In this document: one piece after another, positions 38,249-45,954 of the stretch
Layout of the letters: each line of letters begins with the position of its first letter
How positions within the stretch are numbered: the stretch's first letter is position 1
DNA from: Bradyrhizobium erythrophlei
GTDB taxonomy: Bacteria > Pseudomonadota > Alphaproteobacteria > Rhizobiales > Xanthobacteraceae
Assembly (NCBI RefSeq): GCF_900129505.1
Contig: NZ_LT670818.1
Location: forward strand, 4,931,001-4,995,000
Length of the DNA: 64,000 bases
Direction: 5' to 3'
The notes under the pieces: model-generated
Told to the model about the DNA's origin: nothing
The model's input: only the letters and a program-made list of their open reading frames with translations
Databases searched by the model: none
Position numbers and translations under genes: made by a program

Positions 38249-38369
38249 GACTTGGGCGACGTCTCGGTCAGCGGGGGGCGCCACGACATGGCAGATCGAT
38301 ACGTTGCGCGGTTGAGTAAAAATGTGAGGGAGGCGGCAAGTTTGAAACCTGGACAAAGAGGAGGCCAGC

Positions 38370-39008
38370 TTGGAGCCAACTAGCCAAAACGCGTTTCCCG
38401 AGGGAGCGCTTCTGATGCAGGAATTGTCGCATCGGATTAACAATGAATTGGCATCTGCGATCAACGCCATTTCGCTTGCAGCGGCCCGCTCCGGCAGCAG
38501 CGACGTCAAAGCCGTTCTCGCTAACGTTAGCGAACGTCTGCATAGCTACGCCGATGTCCTTCGAACCCTTCAGGTGCCTGAACATCAAACGTATATCGAT
38601 GCAGCCCAATATCTCAGACAATTGTGCCTTTCCATTAGCCGATCAAAGTTGGAATCGAACAATATACGGCTCGTTCTCGCCGTCCGTCCGCTGTCGATGT
38701 CATCCGAGCGGTGCTGGCGGCTTGGATTGATCGTATACGAACTCGTCACCAATTCCGCCCGGCACGCATTCAATGGAACAGAAGGCGAGGTGTGGGTAGA
38801 GTTGTGGCCCGCAGGCCATTTTGTCGAGTGCCGGGTGTCGGACAATGGAACGACTCGGCAAAGGATCCAGCATGGACGTGGCCTGACCATTGTTCAGCAA
38901 CTGGTGAGATGTCTCAATGGAAGACTTGAGCAGAGCTTTGGACCACAGGGGTCAAGCTCCATCCTTGTGTTCCCATTCCAAGCACTGAGATTTCGAAGGT
39001 CGTTTTAA
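38370..39008 (+). CDS. HisKA_2/HWE-type histidine kinase, soluble
   Basis: A 212-residue protein with a TTG start at 38370 behind AGAGGAGG; a later ATG at 38415 is less well spaced. The H box ELSHRINNELASAINAIS is the HisKA_2 type, and the HATPase part shows LIVYELVTNSARHAF, VSDNGT and GRGLTIVQQLV. It has no sensor domain. Such short kinases act with PhyR/NepR or single-domain receivers in the alphaproteobacterial general stress response; the partner is not in this region. Confidence 0.75.
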   Translation: MEPTSQNAFPEGALLMQELSHRINNELASAINAISLAAARSGSSDVKAVLANVSERLHSYADVLRTLQVPEHQTYIDAAQYLRQLCLSISRSKLESNNIRLVLAVRPLSMSSERCWRLGLIVYELVTNSARHAFNGTEGEVWVELWPAGHFVECRVSDNGTTRQRIQHGRGLTIVQQLVRCLNGRLEQSFGPQGSSSILVFPFQALRFRRSF

Positions 39009-39038
39009 GCGACAACGTGATCACCGCCATTCAAGCCC

Positions 39039-39404
39039 ATGTCGAAGCGTACCAAGAAATCATGGACGGTCTTCGTCAGCATAGAAAATGCGGAGCATGA
39101 CAGATGCGTGGACATTTTTTTAAGGGCAGATGGCAGCTACGGATTTGAGGAATTAAGGCGGGATTTCGAAGATGGCGGGCGATGGACGCCCTTACATCAC
39201 TATTCGCACATTATCTACGCCTCGCTAACTGACGCCTTGGACACTGCCGAACGGCGTGTACCTTGGTTGGTTCACTCCCTCGCCCGGAAGCCGGAAATAA
39301 GGATGCGCATCAGTTTGGGTTGGTCGCCGGAATCTCAAGAAGTGACGATTCCGGTTTCGTTAAGCCGAACGTCTTCGGCGGCTTTGAGGTTCATGACTAA
39401 CTGA
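39039..39404 (+). CDS. Hypothetical protein
   Basis: A 121-residue soluble protein (MSKRTKKSWTVFVSIENAEHDRCVDIFLRADGSYGFEELRRD...). No family recognised. It lies 30 bp after the HisKA_2 kinase on the same strand. The pattern of WTVF...G.YGFEE.R.D.EDGG.W resembles small conserved proteins of Bradyrhizobium, but no function is known. Confidence 0.6.
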   Translation: MSKRTKKSWTVFVSIENAEHDRCVDIFLRADGSYGFEELRRDFEDGGRWTPLHHYSHIIYASLTDALDTAERRVPWLVHSLARKPEIRMRISLGWSPESQEVTIPVSLSRTSSAALRFMTN

Positions 39405-39481
39405 ATTCGGGGTTTCGGCCGGATGTCTACTTGGGCGTGGACCTCGGAGGAGTACTGTCGATCAAAAGCAGAGAACGGACA

Positions 39482-40684
39482 ATGAAGCTTGCCTCACGGA
39501 CAGAATCGTACACGAAGAGGGTTGCACTCGTCCTACAAGGCGGAGGTGCCCTTGGAAGCTACCAAGCCGGCGTTTACGAAACGCTCGCTTCGTCGGACTA
39601 CAAACCCGACTGGGTTGCCGGCATCTCGATCGGTGCGATCAATGCTGCCCTGATCGCAGGAAATTCACCGCAAATGCGGGTTGAAAAACTGCGTGAATTC
39701 TGGCGCACGATAACAACGCCCACGACATGGCCCGTATGGATATCTGACCTCGTTAACGGCGCGAGTTTGCCTTTCGACCTCGGCAAGCAAATCAGTGCAC
39801 TGAATGCGTTGATTTTCGGCCAGTCTCACTTCTTCGCACCGCGAAAGCCTTCCGACTGGTGGTTCGGTCACACGCCGACCAGCTACTACGACACAAGCTC
39901 GCTGAAATCCACCTTGGAGCGGCTCGTCGATTTCGACCGGATTAATTCCCAAGAAATGCGCTTTAGCATAGGAGCCGTAAACGTCCGGACAGGCAATTTC
40001 GCGTACTTCGATAATGCGGAGACCGAGATAAGGCCGGAGCACGTTCTCGCGAGCGGCGCGTTGCCGCCAGGCTTTCCCTCAGTGGAAATAGACGGAGAGC
40101 ACTATTGGGACGGTGGCCTAGTGTCCAATACGCCGCTGCAATATGTCATCGAGTATCACCCGCGCCGTAGCCATCTCGTTTTCCAGGTGGATCTTTTCCC
40201 AGCTCGCGGTCCCCTGCCAGGAAACTTGAACGAGGTGGCCGAACGGGACAAGGATATCCGCTATTCCAGCCGAACGCGGGCAGGTACGGACATATTGCGG
40301 CAGCTCCACGATCTGCGCCACAGCATTAACATGCTCTGGGAGAGACTTCCAAACGATTTGAGAACCGGCCCGGAAGTTGCCTTGATCAACGAATTCCGTT
40401 GCGTGACTACCATGGACATCGTTCAACTGATTTACCGTCCAGAGCGCGCGCTGGGACAATCAAAGGACTATGAATTCGACCGCCCGACAATGGAAGCGCG
40501 TTGGGCGCAAGGTCTCGCGGATGCGCAAGAAACGATAATGGCTGCGCCGTGGCTGGAGCTGATGCCACCGGAGCTTGGAGCGCGCACATTCGACGTTCGC
40601 GCGAAGAGTCCGACAGGGGATACCTCGAAGGCTTCGTCGAACATAATATCCCAGCGTGTAGTTGCTCTTCGCGGCAAAACGTAA
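39482..40684 (+). CDS. Patatin-like phospholipase (DUF3734)
   Basis: A 400-residue protein from the ATG at 39482; a TTG 17 codons upstream is possible. The patatin domain has oxyanion loop QGGGALGSYQAG, nucleophile elbow GISIG (Ser-Asp dyad) and DGG in YWDGGLVSNTPL. The C-terminal DUF3734 region includes RYSSRTRAGTDILRQLHDLRHSINMLWERLP. In Bradyrhizobium such proteins are annotated as PHB-linked or membrane-lipid hydrolases. It sits within the island but its link to the pathway is unclear. Confidence 0.88.
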   Translation: MKLASRTESYTKRVALVLQGGGALGSYQAGVYETLASSDYKPDWVAGISIGAINAALIAGNSPQMRVEKLREFWRTITTPTTWPVWISDLVNGASLPFDLGKQISALNALIFGQSHFFAPRKPSDWWFGHTPTSYYDTSSLKSTLERLVDFDRINSQEMRFSIGAVNVRTGNFAYFDNAETEIRPEHVLASGALPPGFPSVEIDGEHYWDGGLVSNTPLQYVIEYHPRRSHLVFQVDLFPARGPLPGNLNEVAERDKDIRYSSRTRAGTDILRQLHDLRHSINMLWERLPNDLRTGPEVALINEFRCVTTMDIVQLIYRPERALGQSKDYEFDRPTMEARWAQGLADAQETIMAAPWLELMPPELGARTFDVRAKSPTGDTSKASSNIISQRVVALRGKT

Positions 40685-40818
40685 TCTTTGTTCGGCGATC
40701 CCGCCAATTTGACCGATCATGAAGCTACTGAACTTGGCGTCGCGATGGTTCGAACACACATGATTGACAGCGGGCAATCTCCTCCGAGTAGAGCCGGCCC
40801 GCTGAGACGGTCCCAGCT

Positions 40819-41055
40819 CGCCCCGCCCGCGCGACGCTGGGACCGTCCGCGTCACTGGAACGCCACCGCGACATTAATTTTCAGGATCTCGACACGTCGC
40901 TTGCGCCGATCTCGGTCATCATCACGACCTTGACTTCCCGCAGCTACGAGTTCTGCATCCGCGACCAGATCTACGATAGCGAGCTCGATCTGCGGTGCGT
41001 CGTCGTCCGCAATGTGCTGCCCTGGTCGCGCCCTTCCTCGTTGCCGACCTTGTGA
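40819..41055 (+). pseudogene. Fragment of a CD-NTase-like nucleotidyltransferase (possible CBASS remnant)
   Basis: In one frame the DNA reads LERHRDINFQDLDTSLAPISVIITTL, then SRSYEFCIRDQIYDSELDL. The run RHRD...PISVIITTL.. is typical of the C-terminal helical part of bacterial CD-NTases, the cyclic-oligonucleotide synthases of CBASS phage defence. Both ends are lost. Identification rests on memory of the family and should be treated as tentative. Confidence 0.4.
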
Positions 41056-41080
41056 AGTCCTTTGGTTGATCGATTGCTTG

Positions 41081-41120
41081 AATTATCAGCATATGCATCT
41101 AATTATCAGCACGTGCGTAG
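41081..41120. promoter_or_regulatory. Tandem 20-bp GCATATGC operator (site F)
   Basis: AATTATCAGCATATGCATCT (41081-41100) is followed at once by AATTATCAGCACGTGCGTAG (41101-41120). This is the same tandem design as site D in the opposite orientation, 110 bp before the operon that starts at 41230. Confidence 0.7.
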
Positions 41121-41229
41121 ATTTGAAGGATATGCTGCCATACGCTGCGCCACCAATATTTGTGTTGAAGCGGAGAAGTTGCAGCAAGCCCAGCAATGAG
41201 CGGCTCAATGCCCCTCGGAGTGAAACAAG

Positions 41230-42009
41230 ATGACGGACATTTCTTTGACTGCCCCGACAACACCGAGCTTTAGGCTTGATGGGAAGAAGGCGCTAGTGAC
41301 CGGAGCTAGTCGGGGCATCGGATTCGCTGCAGCGGCCGCATTGGCGCAGGCGGGGGCACAGGTCACTCTCGCTGCACGGTCCGACAGTGACTTGAAAGCG
41401 GCGTGCAGCGCGATCTCGAACCGAGGGGGGTCTTGCGCCTATGTCGTTCTCGATGTTGCTGACTCGAGTGCGGTGACCAAGGAGGTAGGTCGTTTAGGCC
41501 CCCTCGATGTGCTCATCAATAGCGCGGGGATGAACCGACCGAAGAACCTGCTAGACGTTCCGGACCAAGATATCGATGAGGTATTTGCGCTTAATATTAA
41601 GGCCCCGTTCTACCTCGCCCGCGAAGTGGCAAAAGGCATGGTTGAGGCAAACATCCGTGGCTCAATCATCAACGTCTCGTCCGCCATGGGGCTCGTCGGG
41701 AGCCCGCGACGCACCGTGTACTCTGCAAGTAAGCATGCCCTGGAGGGCATGACGAAGGCTTTCGCCTGGGACGTCGGAAAGTGGGGCATTCGCGTCAACA
41801 CAATCGTACCCTGCTTTGTGGAGACCGCCTTCACAGCGGGCTTCTTCAAGGAGCCGGGATTTAAGGATTGGGTCACCTCTCGGATAGCGTTCGGACGCGT
41901 CGCCGTTCCAGAGGATTACATGGGAGCCGCCGTTTTCCTGGCGAGCGACGCCTCGACAATGATGACGGGAGCCGCACTCGTGGTGGATGGCGGGTGGACT
42001 GCTGTTTAG
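41230..42009 (+). CDS. SDR family NAD(P)-dependent oxidoreductase
   Basis: A 259-residue classical SDR: cofactor motif TGASRGIG (24-31), INSAG, catalytic Ser in NVSSAMG, YSASK (YxxxK) and the C-terminal MMTGAALVVDGGWT. It oxidises or reduces an alcohol/ketone. It is the first gene of the + strand operon up to 47 kb and lies directly downstream of the tandem operator, so it is probably under the island's MarR regulator. Confidence 0.88.
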   Translation: MTDISLTAPTTPSFRLDGKKALVTGASRGIGFAAAAALAQAGAQVTLAARSDSDLKAACSAISNRGGSCAYVVLDVADSSAVTKEVGRLGPLDVLINSAGMNRPKNLLDVPDQDIDEVFALNIKAPFYLAREVAKGMVEANIRGSIINVSSAMGLVGSPRRTVYSASKHALEGMTKAFAWDVGKWGIRVNTIVPCFVETAFTAGFFKEPGFKDWVTSRIAFGRVAVPEDYMGAAVFLASDASTMMTGAALVVDGGWTAV

Positions 42010-42113
42010 GCTCCAGGACCTAGCATGATCGTAACCTCGGGGCGATCGCCGGAGCGATTCCGAACAGTTCTTTCAATTGCTTGGCCTCGCATTAAACGGA
42101 AAGGAGAATCGGG

Positions 42114-42551
42114 ATGCCGATCTACGTTTGCACTGCCGCTTTAGGACGGCTGACGCCAATCCAAAAAACAGAAATCGCCCAAAGTATCACCGCCATATAT
42201 CATGAGGTGACCGGGTCGCCCCGCTATATGGTCCAGGTGATCTTCCACGACGTTGCGCCGGGCAATCAGTACGTCGCCGGCCGACCGGCGCCTGCGGATC
42301 AGATATTGATTCGATGCGATACCCGGAGCGGAAAAACCAGCAAGCAGAGGACCCAGATGGTCCGACGGATAATGCAGGACGTCGGCAGGGCCTGCGGCGC
42401 CACCGAGGAAGCGGTTACGGTCCTCCTGTGCGAAATTCCCGTAGCGAATATCGCGGAACACGGCCGCGTCGCCCCCTCCCCCGAGGAGGACGACGCATGG
42501 TTCTCGTCGCTACCCGACGCCACGCGGGAACGGCTCAGGCGCTTGGCTTGA
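42114..42551 (+). CDS. cis-CaaD/Cg10062-like tautomerase
   Basis: A 145-residue protein starting MPIYVCTAALGRLTPIQKTE, with Pro2, full length for the cis-CaaD group and ending in the typical SPEEDDAWFSSLPDATRERL. Compared with cis-CaaD the key positions are changed: the active-site His aligns with Tyr in TAIYHEVTG, the second Arg with Lys (TRSGKTSK), and the Tyr of IWVY with Leu (VTVLL), while Pro1 and the Glu of AEHG are kept. It therefore probably catalyses a different reaction from the disrupted paralogue at 21843. It is the second gene in the operon. Confidence 0.82.
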   Translation: MPIYVCTAALGRLTPIQKTEIAQSITAIYHEVTGSPRYMVQVIFHDVAPGNQYVAGRPAPADQILIRCDTRSGKTSKQRTQMVRRIMQDVGRACGATEEAVTVLLCEIPVANIAEHGRVAPSPEEDDAWFSSLPDATRERLRRLA

Positions 42552-42682
42552 CCAACTCCAAACGAACCGGGGCCTCGCGACTCGCCCGTGCCATCTCCAC
42601 GCGCACGTGATGAAGACGTGGTTATGGCGCCCGAACCGGGACGCCGGCACTCGCACTACTCGACTGACGAAAGGACGAATTG

Positions 42683-42805
42683 ATGATCGAGCTTCACTAC
42701 TGGACCACGCCTAGTGGCCACAAGAACACAATTTTCCTTGAGGAAAGGGGGCTTCCCCATCGCATCGTGCCAGTCAATATCAGCGTGTCTAGGAGGAAGT
42801 CGTGA
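42683..42805 (+). pseudogene. Glutathione S-transferase N-terminal stump (copy 1)
   Basis: The 40-codon frame MIELHYWTTPSGHKNTIFLE...LPHRIVPVNI is the beginning of a YfcG-type GST (thioredoxin fold), then stops. The RBS GAAAGGACG precedes it. Its end overlaps the start of the next gene, whose AGGAGG lies inside this stump. A second stump with the same upstream sequence is at 45831. Confidence 0.7.
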
Positions 42806-44127
42806 TTAACCATCTTAAGTCAGCCCGCACCGCGGCCGAGCGTCATGATGACGAGCTCAAGGTCCGAGAGACGGTCGCCACTATATTGGTCGATATCGAA
42901 AGGCGCGGCGATGTGGCCGTACGTGAGCTTTCCCAGAAGTTCGACAACTATTCCCCGTCGAGCTTTCTCTTGAGCGCGTCGGAGATCGAGGCGCTGGTGA
43001 ACAAGGTCTCGAGCAAGGACATGCGGGACATCCGGTTCGCCCACGAACAGGTCCGCAACTTCGCGCAGATCCAGCGCGACTCGATGAAAGATGTCGAGGT
43101 GGAGACGCTGCCCGGGGTGATCCTCGGCCACCGGCACATCCCGGTACAATCGGTCGGCTGTTACATTCCGGGCGGTAAGTTCCCGATGGTGGCCTCGGCC
43201 CATATGTCCGTGGCAACCGCCAGCGTAGCGAAGGTGCCACGCATCATTGCGGCAACGCCACCTTTCAAGGGTGAGCCGAATCCGGCGGTGATTGCGGCCA
43301 TGAAGCTGGGCGGAGCGCACGAGATTTACGTCATAGGGGGTATCCAGGCCATTGGCGCGATGGCCATCGGAACCAAAACGATCAAGCCAGTGGACATGCT
43401 GGTTGGGCCGGGTAACGCCTTCGTTGCCGAGGCCAAGCGGCAACTATATGGCCGGGTCGGGATCGACCTCTTCGCCGGGCCTACCGAGACCATGGTGATC
43501 GCCGATGAAACTGTCGATGCCGAGATCTGCGCAACCGACCTGCTGGGCCAGGCGGAGCATGGCTACAATTCCCCGGCCGTTCTCGTCACCAACTCCGGGA
43601 AGCTTGCTCGTGACACGCTGTCGGAAATCGAGCGCCTGTTGACGATCCTACCTACGGCTGAAACTGCTTCGAAAAGCTGGGAGGATTTTGGCGAGGTTAT
43701 CGTTTGCGACAGCTACGACGAAATGCTCGCCGTCGCCAATAACATCGTCTCCGAGCATGTGCAGGTGATGACGGACCGCGATAATTGGTTCCTAGAAAAC
43801 ATGCGCTCATATGGCGCGTTGTTCTTAGGGCCCAGGACGAACGTCGCTAATGGTGACAAGGTGATCGGAACAAACCATACCTTGCCGACGAAGAAGGCCG
43901 GACGCTACACCGGCGGACTCTGGGTCGGAAAGTTTCTGAAAACCCATAGCTATCAGAAGGTTTTGACCGACGAGGCGGCGGCGCTAATCGGCCAATACGG
44001 CTCCCGCCTCTGCATGTTGGAAGGTTTTGTTGGCCATGCTGAGCAGTGCAATGTTCGCGTGCGACGCTACGGGGGCCTCAACGTGCCCTATGGCGCTGGC
44101 GCACCCTACCGCGAAGCGGCTGAATAG
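42802..44127 (+). CDS. Histidinol dehydrogenase-like alcohol dehydrogenase (HpsN-type)
   Basis: A 441-residue protein with a GTG start behind AGGAGG. HisD fold motifs are [36 protein letters not shown], the zinc ligands in [13 protein letters not shown] (Gln, His), [13 protein letters not shown] (Asp) and EGFVGHAEQ (His). It is not in a his operon. Catabolic HisD paralogues such as sulfopropanediol 3-dehydrogenase (HpsN) oxidise a terminal alcohol of a C3 diol to the acid in two steps. Next to halohydrin dehalogenase and epoxide hydrolase genes, oxidation of a 1,2-diol is a reasonable guess. Confidence 0.85.
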   Translation: MINHLKSARTAAERHDDELKVRETVATILVDIERRGDVAVRELSQKFDNYSPSSFLLSASEIEALVNKVSSKDMRDIRFAHEQVRNFAQIQRDSMKDVEVETLPGVILGHRHIPVQSVGCYIPGGKFPMVASAHMSVATASVAKVPRIIAATPPFKGEPNPAVIAAMKLGGAHEIYVIGGIQAIGAMAIGTKTIKPVDMLVGPGNAFVAEAKRQLYGRVGIDLFAGPTETMVIADETVDAEICATDLLGQAEHGYNSPAVLVTNSGKLARDTLSEIERLLTILPTAETASKSWEDFGEVIVCDSYDEMLAVANNIVSEHVQVMTDRDNWFLENMRSYGALFLGPRTNVANGDKVIGTNHTLPTKKAGRYTGGLWVGKFLKTHSYQKVLTDEAAALIGQYGSRLCMLEGFVGHAEQCNVRVRRYGGLNVPYGAGAPYREAAE

Positions 44128-44158
44128 CATCTCGGTTTAGGCACTGGGAGGGACCGAC

Positions 44159-44833
44159 ATGAACCGAGTGAACGGAAGGCGGGTGGTTATCACTCAGACC
44201 AGCGCTTTCATGGGAAAGGACCTGATCGAGCTGTTTGCCGCGGAGGGGGCGGATCTGCTCGCCGACGATCGCGACCTGACAGTGCCTAGTGCCGCCGAGG
44301 CGCTTATCACGGAGGCGGGGGAAGTGGACGTGCTGGTCGTTAACCTCGCTGCCGAACAGCCGCGTACCTCGGTGCTCGATACAGATGACGCCATTTTCCG
44401 TGCGATGTACGAGGCGATGGTCTATCCGCTGCATCGACTCGTGCGAGCCGTATTACCGCAGATGATCGCGCGCCGCCGCGGCAAGATCGTGGTCATGGGC
44501 AGCGCTTCGGGGCTGAAGGGAATGCCGAATTATTCGGCCTATGGCTCGGCGCGGGGTGCACAGCTTGCATATGTGCAGGACGTCGGCACTGAGGTCGCAC
44601 CACACAACGTACAGGTGAACGCGATCGCACAGACGTTCGTCGAGAACCCTACTTATTTCCCGCCAAGCTACCAGGCGACCGCCGAATTCAAAGAGCGGAT
44701 CAAGGGTGCGCCGCTGGGGCGACTTGCCCATGGCTGGGAATCTGCGGCACTGGCCCTATTCCTCGCCGGTGACGAGAGCGATTTCTTCGTCGGTCAGGTC
44801 TTTCCCTTTTCGGGGGGCTGGGTCACGCGATGA
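44159..44833 (+). CDS. Halohydrin dehalogenase-like SDR-fold enzyme
   Basis: A 224-residue protein with the SDR fold but without TGxxxGxG. Both signatures used to recognise halohydrin dehalogenases fit exactly: T-x4-F/Y-x-G as TQTSAFMG (Thr12, Phe17, Gly19), and S-x12-Y-x3-R as Ser115, Tyr128, Arg132. Arg replaces the SDR catalytic Lys. Such enzymes need no NAD(P); they expel halide from a vicinal haloalcohol to form an epoxide. The C-terminal GQVFPFSGGW is like HheC. The next gene, overlapping by 4 bp, encodes an epoxide hydrolase. The true substrate is unknown. Confidence 0.8.
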   Translation: MNRVNGRRVVITQTSAFMGKDLIELFAAEGADLLADDRDLTVPSAAEALITEAGEVDVLVVNLAAEQPRTSVLDTDDAIFRAMYEAMVYPLHRLVRAVLPQMIARRRGKIVVMGSASGLKGMPNYSAYGSARGAQLAYVQDVGTEVAPHNVQVNAIAQTFVENPTYFPPSYQATAEFKERIKGAPLGRLAHGWESAALALFLAGDESDFFVGQVFPFSGGWVTR

Positions 44834-45729
44834 CGAGGACTCGCGATCGGTCCCGCCCCGACGGCGACTGGAACCACTTGTTTGCTGAGGTTGACACCCT
44901 CAAGATGCACTATGTACGCGAGGGACACGGGCAACCCCTGATCCTACTCCACGGTTGGCCGGAATTCTGGTGGGGGTGGCATCGAAATATCCCTGCGCTG
45001 GCGATGCGGTTTGATGTGATCACGCCAGACCTTCGCGGCTTCGGCGACACACGCGACACAAGTGCGCGGCCGGCCGGACCGGCGACCCACGCTCGAGACA
45101 TTATGGCCTTTGCCGATGCGCTGGGTCTCGATCGGTTCGGCCTCGTCGCCCATGACGTCGGAGCATACGTGGCCCAGCACATTGCGCGGCTTGCGCCCGA
45201 GCGGCTGACGGGCCTCTTTTTCTTCAACGCCCCGTATCCCGGCATCGGCCGGCGCTGGGTGGACCCAGACCATGTCAAGGAGATCTGGTACCAATCCTTC
45301 AACCAGCAACTCTGGGCTCCGGAGCTTGTCGGCCACAGCCGCGAGGTTTGTCGTCTTTATTTCGATAGCCTGCTCAAGCACTGGTCGCATGCGCCGGGCG
45401 CCTTCGACGGTCAAATCGAGTACTTCGTCGACAATTTCATGAAGCCCGGCAATCTTGATGGCGGCTTCGCCTGGTATCGGGCGACTCATGCCGACCGCAT
45501 GGCACTGGTGCGTCATGGTGCACCAGTGTTGCCGAAAATCGAGGTGCCGAGTCGCTTCTATTGGGGACGCTACGACCCGGTGATCCTCTGCGCTTGGATG
45601 GACCGGCTTCCCGAATACTTTGCGGAACCGGAGGTCGAGATTGCTGAGGGGGCAGGCCATTTCGTCCATTTTGAAACGCCAGAACCCGCGAACAAACGCG
45701 TGATCGAGTTTTTCACCGGACTCGGCTGA
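44830..45729 (+). CDS. Epoxide hydrolase (alpha/beta hydrolase)
   Basis: A 299-residue protein with HGWP (41-44), nucleophile Asp109 in AHDVGAY, cap-domain Tyr154 (IWYQSFNQQ) and Tyr216 (AWYRAT) that would protonate the epoxide, Asp249 in GRYDP and His277 in GAGHFVHFE. The two cap tyrosines and HGWP are diagnostic of soluble epoxide hydrolases rather than haloalkane dehalogenases, which have Trp after the nucleophile. The start overlaps the halohydrin dehalogenase-like gene (ATGA), suggesting that the pair turns a haloalcohol into a diol via an epoxide. Confidence 0.86.
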   Translation: MTRTRDRSRPDGDWNHLFAEVDTLKMHYVREGHGQPLILLHGWPEFWWGWHRNIPALAMRFDVITPDLRGFGDTRDTSARPAGPATHARDIMAFADALGLDRFGLVAHDVGAYVAQHIARLAPERLTGLFFFNAPYPGIGRRWVDPDHVKEIWYQSFNQQLWAPELVGHSREVCRLYFDSLLKHWSHAPGAFDGQIEYFVDNFMKPGNLDGGFAWYRATHADRMALVRHGAPVLPKIEVPSRFYWGRYDPVILCAWMDRLPEYFAEPEVEIAEGAGHFVHFETPEPANKRVIEFFTGLG

Positions 45730-45830
45730 CCGGCACGCTGACGCTCGCGGCGCCCGCAATATGGGACGCGCGGAGCACAGAACCCGCGCGGTCTGCACTC
45801 GTACCACTCGACTAACGAAAGGACGAATCG

Positions 45831-45923
45831 ATGATCGAACTTCACTTCTGGACCACGCCCAATGAAAGATCACGGCCCTCTGAGGAGAGCGGGCTCTCCT
45901 ATCAAACAGGGCGGCTAAGGTAG
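45831..45923 (+). pseudogene. Glutathione S-transferase N-terminal stump (copy 2)
   Basis: A 30-codon frame MIELHFWTTPNERSRPSEES..., preceded by CTCGACTAACGAAAGGACG. It is nearly identical to the segment before copy 1 at 42683. After about ten codons the sequence departs from GST. It is a decayed duplicate placed 3.1 kb downstream of copy 1. Confidence 0.6.
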
Positions 45924-45954
45924 AAAGAAACCATCTCGTATCGGAAACCGTACA

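Noticed and set aside
42802..44127. Biosynthetic histidinol dehydrogenase (hisD)
   Set aside because: There is no his gene nearby and the catabolic operon context favours an HpsN-like alcohol dehydrogenase.
44830..45729. Haloalkane dehalogenase
   Set aside because: No Trp follows the nucleophile Asp, and two cap tyrosines favour epoxide hydrolase.
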